Below are positions 35,479 to 44,738 of a DNA stretch of 64,000 nucleotides, one piece after another; within the stretch, counting starts at the first letter, position 1; every line of letters starts with the position of its first letter. The notes beneath the pieces are model-generated. The model was not told where the DNA came from, searched no databases, and worked only from the letters and a program-made list of their open reading frames with translations. Both the position numbers and the translations under genes were made by a program. Origin of the DNA: Planctomycetota bacterium (GTDB taxonomy: Bacteria; Planctomycetota; UBA1135; GCA-002686595); contig JADJNY010000002.1 in the NCBI GenBank assembly GCA_016714045.1, positions 124,001 to 188,000 of the forward strand. The letters are read 5' to 3'.

Positions 35479-36546
35479 TCACGCTCCGTCGCGACACGTC
35501 CCGCAGAGCGTCTTCACCGAGCACCCCGCGCGCGCGATTGCCTCGAACTCGAGCAGCTCGACTTGCGGCGCGAGGTAGTCGTCGCGCGTGGGCTCCACGC
35601 GCACCAGATCCGTCGACAAGTACTTCTTGTTCGAGTCGGGGAACACCGTGACGACGACGGGAGCGCCCGGCCGCGCGAGCGCGAGCTCCAGCGCGCCGAG
35701 GAAGTTCGCGCCGGACGAGATCCCGACCGCGAGACCGAGCTCGCGCGCGAGCCGTTGCGCCATCCAGATCGCGTCGCCGTCCCACACGTCGACGATCGGG
35801 TCGAGAGACGTGAGGTCGACGATCGCGGGCACGAACTCGTCGCTGATGCCCTGGATCCGGTGCGTGCCGTCCTTCTTCCCGGTCCGCATCGTCGGCGAGT
35901 TCGCCGGTTCGAGCGGGTGGATCGTGACCGCCGGCGCGCGGGCGCGCAGCGCCGCGCCGACGCCCATCACCGTGCCGCCCGTCCCGACGCCCGCGACGAA
36001 CGCGTCGGGGACGAGGCCGCGGCTCGCGAGCTGCGCGAGGATCTCGGGGCCCGTCGAGCGCCGGTGGGCCTCGACGTTCGCCTGGTTCGAGAACTGCTGC
36101 GGGCGGAACGTGCGCGCGTGTTCGCGCTGCCAGCGATCCGCGAGCTCGATCGCGCCGACGAAGCCGCCTTCTTCCTTCGTCACGCTCACGATCTCGGCGC
36201 CGAAGCTCGCGATCAGCGCGCGGCGCTCCTGGCTCATCCAGCTCGGCATGTAGATGCGCACGGGGTGGCCGAGCGCGCGGCCGAGGGCCGCGAAGGAGAT
36301 GCCCGTGTTCCCGCTCGACACCTCGACGATCGTGTCACCGGGCTGGAGCGCGCCATCCGCGTACGCGCGCTCGAGCATGAAGAGCGCCATGCGGTCCTTG
36401 ATGCTGCCCGTGAAGTTCTCGCTCTCGAGCTTCGCGTGCACGATGAGCTCGCGCCCGCCGACGCGCGCGCGGATCGCGACCATCGGCGTGTCGCCGACGA
36501 GCGCCCAACACTGCGCGAGGCGCGCGCGCGGGTCCGTGGCGATCAC
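35479..36546 (-). CDS. PLP-dependent cysteine-synthase-like enzyme with C-terminal CxxC
   Basis: 355 residues of the tryptophan-synthase-beta fold. The PLP Lys is Lys50 in TGSIKDRMAL, with the SSGNTGISFA phosphate/substrate loop and GTGGTVMGVG glycine loop. The fold matches O-acetylserine sulfhydrylase/cystathionine beta-synthase catalytic domains. An unusual C-terminal tail carries Cys342, Cys348 and Cys351 (LCGTC), which ordinary CysK lacks. GTG start at 36546 overlaps the tryptophanase stop by 4 bp, so the two are translationally coupled. The actual substrates are not known. Confidence 0.82.
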   Translation of the reverse strand: MIATDPRARLAQCWALVGDTPMVAIRARVGGRELIVHAKLESENFTGSIKDRMALFMLERAYADGALQPGDTIVEVSSGNTGISFAALGRALGHPVRIYMPSWMSQERRALIASFGAEIVSVTKEEGGFVGAIELADRWQREHARTFRPQQFSNQANVEAHRRSTGPEILAQLASRGLVPDAFVAGVGTGGTVMGVGAALRARAPAVTIHPLEPANSPTMRTGKKDGTHRIQGISDEFVPAIVDLTSLDPIVDVWDGDAIWMAQRLARELGLAVGISSGANFLGALELALARPGAPVVVTVFPDSNKKYLSTDLVRVEPTRDDYLAPQVELLEFEAIARAGCSVKTLCGTCRDGA

Positions 36547-37952
36547 GCGCGACCCCCGAGGCTCGCGGGAGCCGCCTTGCGCGCGGGCATGCGTGCGAAG
36601 CGCGCGCGGAAGTGGCGCAGGACGCGCGGCGCGTGCTCGATCTTCACGGCGCCGATCGATTCGCGATCGCGCCAGACTTCCTCCAGCACCTCGATCACGT
36701 AGTCCATGTGGCTCTGCGTGTACGTGCGGCGCGGGATGGCGAGACGCACGAGCTCGTGCGGCGCCGGCGTTTCCACGCCCTTCGGGTCGACGCGGCCGAG
36801 CATCACGCTCCCGATCTCGCACGCGCGGATGCCGCCGGCGAGGTAGAGCTCGATCGCGAGCGCCTGGCCGGGGTAGTCCTGCCAGTCGAGGTGGGGAAGG
36901 AAGCGCGCGGCGTCGAGAAAGATCGCGTGTCCGCCCGCGGGTTGCAGCACGGGAATGCCGCGCGCGGCGAGGCGCTCGACGACGTAGCGGATGCTGGCGT
37001 GGCGGTACTCCTGGTAGTCCTGCTCGACGACCTCGCGCAGCCCCTGCGCGATCGCGTCGAGGTCGCGGCCCGCGAGCCCGCCGTACGTCGGGAAACCCTC
37101 GGTGACGACGAGGCGCGTGCGCAGCTCGTCCGCGAGGTTCGCGTCGCGGCACGCGAGGAAGCCGCCGATGTTCGCGAGACCGTCCTTCTTCGCGCTCATC
37201 GTGCAGCCGTCGGCGAGGTCGAACATCGAGCGTGCGATGTCCGCGATCCGGCGTTCGCGCTGGCCGGGCTCGCGCTGCTGAATCAGGTACGCGTTCTCGG
37301 CGAAGCGGCATGCGTCGAGGAAGAACGGCACGCGGAAGCGGTCGCAGAGCGCGCGCACCCCGCGCAGGTTCGCGAGGCTCACGGGCTGGCCGCCGCCCGC
37401 GTTGTTCGTCACGGTGACCATCACGAGCGGGACGTTGTCGCGTTCGTCGGCGAGACAGCGCTCGAGCGCGGCGAGGTCGATGTCGCCCTTGAAGGGCGCG
37501 AGGCCTTGCGCGTCGCGCGACGCGGCGCAGGGCAGATCGCGCGCGACGGCGCCGGCGAGCTCGACGTTCGCGCGCGTCGTGTCGAAGTGCGTGTTGTTCG
37601 GGACGACCTGCCCGGGCTTGGCGATGGCCGGGAACAGGAGGTGCTCCGCCGCGCGTCCCTGGTGCGTCGGGATCACGTGGGGGAGCCCAGTGAGCTCGCG
37701 GACGGCGCTCTCGAAGCGGGTGAAGCTCGGCGCGCCAGCGTACGACTCGTCGCCGCGCATGATCGCGGCCCACTGCTCGCTCGACATCGCGCCCGTGCCG
37801 CTGTCCGTGAGCAGGTCGATCACGACGTCGCGCGAATCGAGCCCGAACAGGTTCCAACCCGCGCGCGCGACCGCGGTTTCGCGCTCGGCGCGCGTCGTCA
37901 TGCGGATCGGTTCGACGCTCTTGATGCGGAAGGGCTCGATGATCGTCTTCAT
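36543..37952 (-). CDS. tnaA: Tryptophanase (tryptophan indole-lyase)
   Basis: 469 residues, full length. The PLP Lys is in the MSAKKDGLANIGG segment; other blocks are GDESYAGAPSFTRFE, NNTHFDTTRAN and FFLDACRFAENAYLI. RACEIGSVMLGR matches tryptophanase (EIGS) and not tyrosine phenol-lyase, which has an Arg there. The enzyme splits tryptophan into indole, pyruvate and ammonia, and can also act on cysteine. A 4-bp GTGA overlap links it to the downstream cysteine-synthase-like gene. It is divergent from hsp20. Confidence 0.92.
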   Translation of the reverse strand: MKTIIEPFRIKSVEPIRMTTRAERETAVARAGWNLFGLDSRDVVIDLLTDSGTGAMSSEQWAAIMRGDESYAGAPSFTRFESAVRELTGLPHVIPTHQGRAAEHLLFPAIAKPGQVVPNNTHFDTTRANVELAGAVARDLPCAASRDAQGLAPFKGDIDLAALERCLADERDNVPLVMVTVTNNAGGGQPVSLANLRGVRALCDRFRVPFFLDACRFAENAYLIQQREPGQRERRIADIARSMFDLADGCTMSAKKDGLANIGGFLACRDANLADELRTRLVVTEGFPTYGGLAGRDLDAIAQGLREVVEQDYQEYRHASIRYVVERLAARGIPVLQPAGGHAIFLDAARFLPHLDWQDYPGQALAIELYLAGGIRACEIGSVMLGRVDPKGVETPAPHELVRLAIPRRTYTQSHMDYVIEVLEEVWRDRESIGAVKIEHAPRVLRHFRARFARMPARKAAPASLGGRA

Positions 37953-38268
37953 GGGTAGCAGTCCTCATCGTCATGGTCGCGCGCGCAAGGGGCGGCGGCC
38001 ATCGACCCGATTTCCCCGCCTCCGTACGCCGAGGTGCGCATGTCGCGTGCTGTAAGAGGCAGCGCGAGTTGCCCTCGAGGTCGGATACCGAGCGGGACGC
38101 GCTACCTCCAAGCGCGTCGCGAGCTACCGACCAAGCGGAAGTGTCGCAGCGCGCGCGCGGGTCGAGAGGAAACCGAGGCGAGGACGGACGCGCGCGGGCT
38201 GTCGACCGACGGGGTCGGCGGTGCGTGCTCCGGTCGCCGCGAACCGTGGATCCACGAGGAGACCGATC
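37953..38268. other. Divergent promoter region between tnaA and hsp20
   Basis: 316 bp holding the leaders of both genes. I found no CIRCE (GCACTC-N9-GAGTGC) operator for the heat-shock gene and no clear tnaC-like leader peptide in front of tnaA. Confidence 0.5.
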
Positions 38269-38730
38269 ATGAAGCTCATGCCCTGGCGCCGGAACGACGA
38301 GATGAGCGCGTTCCGCGACGAGTTCGACGAACTCTTCAACCGCTTCTTCACCGACGAGCCGTTCAGCGCGCTCGTGCCGACGAACGGGAAGAGGACCTTC
38401 CTGCCGCCGATGAACTTGGCCGAGACGGACAAGGCGTTCACGGTCAGCGTGGAGGTCCCCGGCATGACCGAGAAGGACGTCCACGTCGAGGTGCGCGACC
38501 GCGAGCTCGTGATCACGGGCGAGCGGAAGTGGGAGGAAGAGAAGAAGGGCAAGGAGTTCCGCCGCGTCGAGTCGCACTACGGCGCGTTCGAGCGTCGCAT
38601 CGAGCTGCCGACGAACGCGAAGTTGGAGCCGGACACGCTCGTCGCGACGTGCAAGAAGGGCGTGCTCGAGATCTCGATCCCGAAGGTCGAACCGACGCCG
38701 GTCGCGAAGATCCCGGTCAAGGCAGGCTGA
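38269..38730 (+). CDS. Small heat-shock protein, Hsp20/alpha-crystallin family
   Basis: 153 residues. The alpha-crystallin domain spans about 48-145: MNLAETDKAFTVSVEVPGM, DVHVEVRDRELVITGERK, ESHYGAFERRIELP, and the C-terminal A..KKGVLEISIPK with the GVL signature, then an I-P-V anchor (KIPVKAG). It is an ATP-independent holdase chaperone forming oligomers. GAGGA precedes the ATG at 38269. A hairpin repeat element lies 121 bp after the stop. Confidence 0.95.
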   Translation: MKLMPWRRNDEMSAFRDEFDELFNRFFTDEPFSALVPTNGKRTFLPPMNLAETDKAFTVSVEVPGMTEKDVHVEVRDRELVITGERKWEEEKKGKEFRRVESHYGAFERRIELPTNAKLEPDTLVATCKKGVLEISIPKVEPTPVAKIPVKAG

Positions 38731-38851
38731 CCCACGCCTTCAGAAGGTGGTCGCTCGCGGCACTCTCACCCTCCCACCCGCTCGTCGCCGAGCGACCCCT
38801 TTCAGAATCGCCCGCGCAGCGCGCCCCATCTCACCGTGCCCCGCGCGCGAT

Positions 38852-38997
38852 GCTGAGAGCCCATCGAACCCCGCGCAAGCCAGGACCGGTCCTCCGGTCC
38901 TGGCTTGCGCGGGGTCCGGAATGCGGAGCAGCCGCTGTGTTCCGTTGCGCCCCTTCCCCCTGCCTCGTCTCACCTGGCAATTGCGTCCCGACCGACG
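38852..38997 (+). repeat. Dispersed hairpin element, copy D
   Basis: Begins GCTGAGAGC. The perfect 22-bp stem 38868-38889 / 38894-38915 has a TCCT loop; the stem sequence is the most divergent of the family yet fully paired. The tail ends GGCAATTGCGTCCCGACCGAC. It lies downstream of hsp20, about 115 bp before the DUF2185 gene. The whole 38731-39111 spacer has no gene. Confidence 0.85.
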
Positions 38998-39111
38998 CCC
39001 AACCCCGCCGCTCGGATCGCTGGCACCTGCCCGCACTCCCGCCACCGCTGCAGCACCTCGCCCCCCGCAGCCTTTCGAGGAACGAACGCCCGTAGCTATC
39101 CTCACGCGGAG

Positions 39112-39882
39112 ATGAGCTCCAAGCCCTTCCGCCTCTCCACCGACGCGATCCGCGACATCGTCCTCCAGCGCGGAAGCTGCCTCGCCACCGACCGCATCAC
39201 CGTCGACGGCGCGCGCGTCAACTGGATGTACCGCGAAACCCCCGACGACGACTCCGACAGCGGCTGGCGCTTCTTCGCCGGCGACGAATCGAAGGAGTAC
39301 GCGGAGACGCCCTCCAACTACGAGTTCTACAACGTCAACACGATCGCGAACTACTGCGCGGACGTCGTGCCGTTCCTCGACCTGCCGTACGGCTCGGCAT
39401 GCGGGCGCGACGAGTCCGGCGTCCTGCGCGTGGTCGAACGTCCGGAAGGCGACGACCTCGACGTGCGCACGCTGCCCGACGCCGAGGGCGAGACGGAACT
39501 CTCCGACGGGCTCGTCGCGACGCTCCCTGGCCGGTTTCGCCGGCGCGTCGAGGACGGCGCGCTCGTCCTGTGGCGCCCGGGGATCACCGCGTGGGTCTGC
39601 GCGTACGACACGGGCGAGAAGCGCGATCGCTGGGACGCCGACACGCTGCGCTCCGGGATCCCCGAGAGCGCCTTCGACCGCGTCGAGGAGCGCGCAGGCG
39701 AGCTCGTTCGCTTCGCGTACCGCGTGCACGAGCCCGCGCCCGACCAGCGCCGTCCCGCGTTCCAAGGCCTCGTGCTGGCGCCCGGCCACTTCGTCGACGT
39801 CGCCGTCTACTTCGACGAAGAGCGCGACGTCGAGCACGCGCTCGCGCTGTGGCGCAGCTTGCGCGTGCACGCGGCGACCTGA
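39112..39882 (+). CDS. DUF2185 (Imm33-like) domain protein
   Basis: 256 residues. The N-terminal about 105 residues are a DUF2185 domain: VNWMYRETPDDDSDSGWRF, AGDESKEYAE, FYNVNTIANYC and LDLPYGSACGRDE. The rest (about 110-256) is a second domain of unknown type, perhaps a protein-level partner fold, without recognisable motifs. DUF2185 proteins are cytoplasmic; related Imm33 proteins are proposed toxin immunity factors, but no toxin is visible nearby. ATG at 39112 follows GCGGAG. It starts about 115 bp after a hairpin element. Confidence 0.75.
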   Translation: MSSKPFRLSTDAIRDIVLQRGSCLATDRITVDGARVNWMYRETPDDDSDSGWRFFAGDESKEYAETPSNYEFYNVNTIANYCADVVPFLDLPYGSACGRDESGVLRVVERPEGDDLDVRTLPDAEGETELSDGLVATLPGRFRRRVEDGALVLWRPGITAWVCAYDTGEKRDRWDADTLRSGIPESAFDRVEERAGELVRFAYRVHEPAPDQRRPAFQGLVLAPGHFVDVAVYFDEERDVEHALALWRSLRVHAAT

Positions 39883-39986
39883 GCGCGCCGTGGCGCGGGT
39901 ACACGTGCGCGCGACGAGCTGATCGAGCCGCAGCGCACCTTGCGCGTGCGCGCCGAGCTGATCGAGCCCGAGCGCGCGTCGTCGCG

Positions 39987-40931
39987 CTATCGCAGCACCG
40001 CGTTCGCGAGCACGACGCGGCTCGTGTCCGTGCTCCGCGCGCGCACGCCTTCCTCGCGCAGGCAGCGCGCGACGCGCTCCGGCGTGCCGAGGTCCGTCCA
40101 CCCGCACGGCGGCACGTGCACGAGGTTCAGGCGGTCGGAGACGTTCTGGAGCACGTCGCGCGACACGTCGTTCGGCGTGATCCCCGCGTAGAGCATGTCG
40201 ATGAACGCGGGGCGGTGCGTCGGGCGCGCGAGCAGCGCCGTCGTGAACGCGGAGACGAGCTCGGGGAGCCGCCGCGCGTAGAGATCGAGGAATGCCTCGA
40301 CCTTGCCCGCGAGCAGGAAGCTGTTCCAGAGCGCGCCGCGCGCGAAGAGGTCGCTCGCGACCGCCGCGTCGGGCTTCTCGACGAACTCCGCGACGCGGCG
40401 CGGGCGGCGCCAGCCGGGGCGCGGCGCGCCGGGGACGATCCAGCCGTAGTCCGTCACCGGCGCGTCAGGCTCGATGCCGAGCAGCGCGACCTCGTCGGGG
40501 TCGTGGTCTGCGTTCGACAGCGCTTCGCGCACGGAGCGCTCGAGCACGCCCTCGTCGCGCACGTGGTGGTCGGAAGGCAACACGACGACGCGTGCGTCGG
40601 GCTCGCGCTCGTGGATCGCGAGCAGCGGGTAGAGGAGCCCGGCGGCGGTCCCGCGATTGCGCGGCTGCACGAGGACGTTTTCGGGCGCGAGCTCGCGTGT
40701 CTCGTGCTCCCAGTGCGCGCGATGCTCCGCGGCGACGATCGTCACGATGCGCTCGGGCGCCGCGACGCGCTGCGCACGCGCGATCGCGTCGCCGAAGAGG
40801 CTCGCCCCGCCGCGCAGCGAGCAGAACTGCTTGGGCACGGAGCGTCCCGCGCCGTCCGTCGTCAGCGTGCGCAAGCGCGCGCCCTCGCCTGCCGCGAGCA
40901 CGAGTCCCCACGTCGAAGGTCCCCTGGTCAT
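39987..40931 (-). CDS. Mannose-1-phosphate guanylyltransferase-type nucleotidyltransferase
   Basis: 314 residues. A nucleotidyltransferase fold with WGLVLAAGEGARLRTLT and PKQFC in the N-terminal loop, VVLPSDHHV (catalytic acidic site), EFVEKPD, and WNSFLLAGKVEAF. This matches GDP-mannose pyrophosphorylases (ManC-like) without the isomerase domain. It makes GDP-mannose from mannose-1-phosphate and GTP for surface glycans. ATG at 40931. It is divergent from the DAHP synthase gene across a 559-bp spacer. Confidence 0.82.
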   Translation of the reverse strand: MTRGPSTWGLVLAAGEGARLRTLTTDGAGRSVPKQFCSLRGGASLFGDAIARAQRVAAPERIVTIVAAEHRAHWEHETRELAPENVLVQPRNRGTAAGLLYPLLAIHEREPDARVVVLPSDHHVRDEGVLERSVREALSNADHDPDEVALLGIEPDAPVTDYGWIVPGAPRPGWRRPRRVAEFVEKPDAAVASDLFARGALWNSFLLAGKVEAFLDLYARRLPELVSAFTTALLARPTHRPAFIDMLYAGITPNDVSRDVLQNVSDRLNLVHVPPCGWTDLGTPERVARCLREEGVRARSTDTSRVVLANAVLR

Positions 40932-41490
40932 CGTCGCCTCCGTGCGCGCGGTGTTCGTCCGCCCCCGGACGCTCCGTACGCGCGCTCCGAGGCTACGGCG
41001 CGCGCGCGGCCGAGCGCCATGCGAAGTGTGGTCCGCGACGCATACGCTGGGCGGGTCGTCCCGCCGACAGGAACGCGATGCCTGGCGGGTCCCACTCCGT
41101 CGTGTCCAGCGCACGACGGTGTCCCGCGCGCGGCGCTCGTCCAGCGCCGTGCTCGTGGGGGAGGGCGGAGCCTGGCTCGTGCTCCCGCCTTGGAGGTGGT
41201 GCGCGCTTCGCCCTCCACGCACGAGACCGCGAGCGGTTTGCGCGCCACCCTCGGGCGCGTGGCCGGTTGGCGCTCCGCCCGCGTGCCGGTTGCGCGGCGC
41301 GCGCTCCACCCTCCGGGCGGCGAGCGGGAGCGCGCTCCACGCGTCCCGCCGGCGTCCCCGGGCTCGTCCCGGCCGGATCGAGGCCGCGGGGAGCGCTCGG
41401 ATCGGCGCTCGCGGGCCCGGCTCGATTGACGCCTTCCACCCGCGACTCCATCATGTCCCGATTGCACCGCGCCCGTCGCGGTCTCCACGC
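40932..41490. other. Gene-free divergent spacer
   Basis: 559 bp between two divergent genes. It contains degenerate GC-rich near-repeats around 41200-41340 (recurring GCGCTCC, GGCGCG and CCACCCTC motifs), but no period I can fix and no protein-like frame. Confidence 0.45.
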
Positions 41491-42531
41491 ATGCTCCTGC
41501 GACTGCGACGCGCCCTGCCCCAGGCCCAACTCGACGCCCTCCTCGCCCTCGCCTCGAGCCTGGGGTACCGCACGCGGTTCCTGGACGAGCGGCGCGAGCT
41601 GCTCGAGCTCTCGGGGTGCGGCAAGCCCGAACACCGCTCGGCCTTCGAGGACCTGGTCGGCGTCCAGAGCGTGCTCGACGCCGGCGACGCGCGCGAGCGG
41701 CACGAGCGCAAACCCGGCCAGGCCGACACGGTCGTCGCGGTGCGCGAAGCGCGCTTCGGCGGCGGCTCGATCGTGCTGATCGCCGGTCCGTGCGCGGTCG
41801 AGGACGAAGAGCGCCTGTTCGAGATCGCCCACGCGGTGCGCGACCAGGGCGCGACGCTCCTGCGCGGCGGCGCGTGGAAGCCGCGCACGTCGCCGTACTC
41901 GTTCCAGGGATCGAAGGACGAGGGGCTCGAGCTCTTGGCGCGCGTGCGTCTCGAAACGGGCCTCGGCATCGTGACCGAGGTACTCGATCCGCGCGACGTC
42001 GAGAAGGTCGGCGAGGTCGCCGACATGTTCCAGATCGGCGCGCGGAGCATGACGAACACGCCGCTCCTGATCGAAGTGGGGCGCGCGAAGAAGCCCGTCC
42101 TCCTGAAGCGCAGCTTCGGCGCGAGCATCCGCGAGTTCCTGATGGCCGCCGAGTTCGTGCTCGCCCAGGGCAACACCGAGGTCGTCCTGTGCGAGCGCGG
42201 CGTGCGCGGCTTCGACCCGACGACGCGCAACCTGCTCGACGTCGGCGCGATCGCGCACCTGAAGCGCGCGACGCACCTGCCCGTGATCGCCGACCCGTCG
42301 CACGCCGCGGGCCGCGCGGACCTCGTCCGCCCGCTCGCCCGCGCGGGCCTCGCCGCCGGCGCGGACGGCCTGATCGTCGAGGTCCACACGGCCCCGGACG
42401 AAGTCCACTCCGACGGCGCGCAAGCGATCAGCCCCGACGTGTTCGGCCAGATCCGCGCCGACGCGATCGCGATCGCAGCGCTCGACAAGAAGACGGTCGT
42501 GCTGCCGTCTCGCGCGACGACCCGCCGCTGA
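41491..42531 (+). CDS. aroF: 3-deoxy-7-phosphoheptulonate (DAHP) synthase, type Ibeta
   Basis: 346 residues. A ferredoxin-like N-terminal domain (about 1-85) precedes the TIM barrel, as in the Thermotoga-type enzymes that are feedback-regulated through this domain. Barrel motifs: IAGPCAVEDE, LRGGAWKPRTSPYSFQG, MFQIGARSMTN, VLLKRSFGAS, CERGVRGF and ADPSHAAGRADLV. It condenses PEP and erythrose-4-phosphate in the first step of the shikimate pathway. ATG at 41491. It is followed by a tandem-repeat spacer and tpiA. Confidence 0.92.
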   Translation: MLLRLRRALPQAQLDALLALASSLGYRTRFLDERRELLELSGCGKPEHRSAFEDLVGVQSVLDAGDARERHERKPGQADTVVAVREARFGGGSIVLIAGPCAVEDEERLFEIAHAVRDQGATLLRGGAWKPRTSPYSFQGSKDEGLELLARVRLETGLGIVTEVLDPRDVEKVGEVADMFQIGARSMTNTPLLIEVGRAKKPVLLKRSFGASIREFLMAAEFVLAQGNTEVVLCERGVRGFDPTTRNLLDVGAIAHLKRATHLPVIADPSHAAGRADLVRPLARAGLAAGADGLIVEVHTAPDEVHSDGAQAISPDVFGQIRADAIAIAALDKKTVVLPSRATTRR

Positions 42532-42596
42532 GGCGGTGCGAACGGTCGGACCGCGCGAACGGTCCATCCGCGCGAGCCGATCGGCTCCTCGAGCCG

Positions 42597-43127
42597 CTCG
42601 ATGTGCGCCCTATCGAGTTTGGGACGGAGGCTCCGGGAGCGCGCGTCCCGCGGCGCGCGCGATGCGCGCGACCTCCCCGGGGCTCGACCTCGACGCGCGC
42701 GTCCTGGTCGAGTCGTTCCCGCGAACCCGCTCGCGAGCCCGGGGCGGGTCTCATGTCCCGGAGTGGAGGGCGCGGCTTCGAGCTCGACCTCGTTCCGCAT
42801 CGAGCGCTCGATGTGCGCCCTATCGAGTTTGGGACGGAGGCTCCGGGAGCGCGCTTCCCGCGGCGCGCGCGATGCGCGCGACCTCCCCGGGGCTCGACCT
42901 CGACGCGCGCACCTCGCTCGAGTCGTTCCCGCGGAGCAGCTCGCGAGCCCGGGGAGGGCCGCACGTCCCGGAGTGGGGCCTGCGCGGCTTCGAACTCGAC
43001 CTCGTTGCGCATCGAGCGCTTGACGTGCGCCGGATCGAGTCCGAGACGGAGGCTCCGGGAGCGCGCGTCCCACGGCGCGCGCGATGAGCGCGACCTCCCC
43101 GGGGCTCGACCTCGACGCGCGCGCCCT
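42597..43127. repeat. Two and a half tandem copies of a 210-bp unit
   Basis: Copies start at 42597, 42807 and 43019 (periods 210 and 212 bp); the third stops about halfway. They occupy most of the 687-bp spacer between the DAHP synthase and tpiA genes. Copies are highly similar but not identical. Open frames run through them in several phases, as expected of GC-rich repeats; none has a start signal or family match, so I read the array as non-coding. Confidence 0.9.
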
Positions 43128-43218
43128 CGGTCGCCGTTCCCTCCGTCGAGATGCGCGTGGCCCGCGCTCTGCCGCACGCTACTCTCTCCACTTCCACCCC
43201 CCGCCCAAGGCTCTCCCC

Positions 43219-43971
43219 GTGCGCAAGCCCTTCATCGCCGGCAACTGGAAAATGAACCTCGAGCGCAAGACCGCGCTCGCCCTCGTCCACCAGCTCCGCG
43301 ACCACCTCGCCAACCGCGACACCGTCGACGTCGCCGTCTTCCCGCCCTTCGTCTACGTCGAGGAAATCGCCCGCACGCTGAAGGGCACCAAGATCGCCGT
43401 CGGCGCCCAAAACTGCTGCGACGAACCGCACGGCGCCTTCACCGGCGAGATCAGCGCCGCCCAACTCGTCGACGTCGGCGCGACGCACGTCCTCCTCGGC
43501 CATTCCGAGCGCCGCCACGTCTACGGCGAGTCCGACGCGCTCGTGAACCGCAAGGTCCACGCAGCGCTCGACAAAGGCCTCGCGGTCATCCTGTGCGTCG
43601 GCGAGACGCTCGAGCAGCGCCAAGGCAAGCAGACCGAGAAGGTGATCGGCGCCCAACTGACGCTCGGTCTGCAAGGCATCAGCGCGCGCGACCTGCTCAA
43701 GATCACGATCGCCTACGAACCCGTGTGGGCCATCGGCACCGGCAAGGTCGCGACCTCGAAGCAAGCCGGCGAAGCGCACGCGTACCTGCGCGGCGTGCTC
43801 GGCGGACTTTTCACGGAGTCGCTCGCCGACCAGACGCGCATCCAATACGGCGGCAGCGTGAAGCCCGACAACGTGAAGGAACTCCTCGCCGTGCGCGACG
43901 TCGACGGCGCCCTCGTCGGCGGCGCGTCGCTCAAGGCGGAGACGTTCCTGCCGTTGCTCGGCGGGCGGTGA
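43219..43971 (+). CDS. tpiA: Triosephosphate isomerase
   Basis: 250 residues, exact family length. FIAGNWKMN carries the N-terminal Lys, LLGHSERR the catalytic His, and AYEPVWAIGTG the catalytic Glu; the phosphate loop is YGGSVKPDN and the C-terminus is GGASLKAETF. It interconverts dihydroxyacetone phosphate and glyceraldehyde-3-phosphate in glycolysis. The GTG start at 43219 gives the usual N-terminus; upstream in-frame sequence belongs to the repeat spacer. Confidence 0.97.
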   Translation: MRKPFIAGNWKMNLERKTALALVHQLRDHLANRDTVDVAVFPPFVYVEEIARTLKGTKIAVGAQNCCDEPHGAFTGEISAAQLVDVGATHVLLGHSERRHVYGESDALVNRKVHAALDKGLAVILCVGETLEQRQGKQTEKVIGAQLTLGLQGISARDLLKITIAYEPVWAIGTGKVATSKQAGEAHAYLRGVLGGLFTESLADQTRIQYGGSVKPDNVKELLAVRDVDGALVGGASLKAETFLPLLGGR

Positions 43972-44057
43972 GCGTCTCGGCGCCGCGGTGAACGGCGTCA
44001 CCCGTCGCGCGACACCGAATCCCGTCACGCCCCGCATCCGACGTCGCCCGTCCGTCC

Positions 44058-44738
44058 TCACCGCGCGAACAGCACGAGGGCGAAGACGAGCGCGCTCACG
44101 ATCGCTCCCGCGCCGAAGCCCAGGCCGATCCACGCCTGGAACGTCGCGCGTCGCGCCGAGGGCGGCACGGCGTCGCGGCGCAGGACGAGCGTGTGCGCGG
44201 CCTGGTCTCCGGCGCGCTGCACCAGCGCCGAGCGGTTCATGAAGAGCGCTCCGACGAGCCCGAAGAACAGCCCGTCGATCGGCGTCAGCACTTCGCGCAT
44301 CACCGCTGCGCGCCACCCGATCGGCTCGACCTGAACGCGGAACTCGACCTCGCCCTCGCCGCGGTGCGCGCGCGTGCCGTGGCGCAACTCGACGACGCGT
44401 TGACGCAGGAGGAGCTTCCCCGGGGTCGCGCTTCCGATGGCGAGGCACGCCGAGCGGAGGACGACGAGTCCGAGCAGTCCGAGGAGCCGTGTGCCCGGGA
44501 CCTCGTCGAGCCGGTCGAGGCGCTGGTCCCATCCGTCCGCCACGTACCCGAACGCTTCGAGGAGGCCGAGCGTGATGCCGGCGCCGAGGCTGGCCGCGAT
44601 CACGAGTGCCCAGAACACGGCGAGGTCGACCAGCATCGCGCCGACGCGCGGCCCCCAGCCGACGAGGTCGTGCACGCGCAACGTCGAGGGGCCCGCGGAG
44701 ACCTGTTCGGGCTCGAGAGTGGACCACTCGTTCGCCAT
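44058..44738 (-). CDS. RDD-family membrane protein
   Basis: 226 residues with about four transmembrane segments. GPRVGAMLVDLAVFW (the R-x-x-A-x-x-x-D of RDD), a long loop, then the SATPGKLLLRQRVV segment typical of RDD, an acidic helix region, and a last hydrophobic helix ending ALVFALVLFAR. The function of the family is unsettled; some members act as sodium-proton antiporters. ATG at 44738, divergent from secG. Confidence 0.82.
   Translation of the reverse strand: MANEWSTLEPEQVSAGPSTLRVHDLVGWGPRVGAMLVDLAVFWALVIAASLGAGITLGLLEAFGYVADGWDQRLDRLDEVPGTRLLGLLGLVVLRSACLAIGSATPGKLLLRQRVVELRHGTRAHRGEGEVEFRVQVEPIGWRAAVMREVLTPIDGLFFGLVGALFMNRSALVQRAGDQAAHTLVLRRDAVPPSARRATFQAWIGLGFGAGAIVSALVFALVLFAR

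Noticed and set aside
37953..38268. A tnaC-type leader peptide upstream of tnaA
   Set aside because: No short frame with a critical Trp and a stop near the end was found on the minus strand.
39112..39882. DUF2185 gene as the immunity half of a toxin-immunity pair
   Set aside because: No toxin-like gene is adjacent; the domain alone is not enough evidence.
42597..43127. The 210-bp repeats as part of a coding gene
   Set aside because: Frames are open in several phases at once, none has a start or continues into tpiA with a credible N-terminus, and the 212-bp period would shift the frame between copies.
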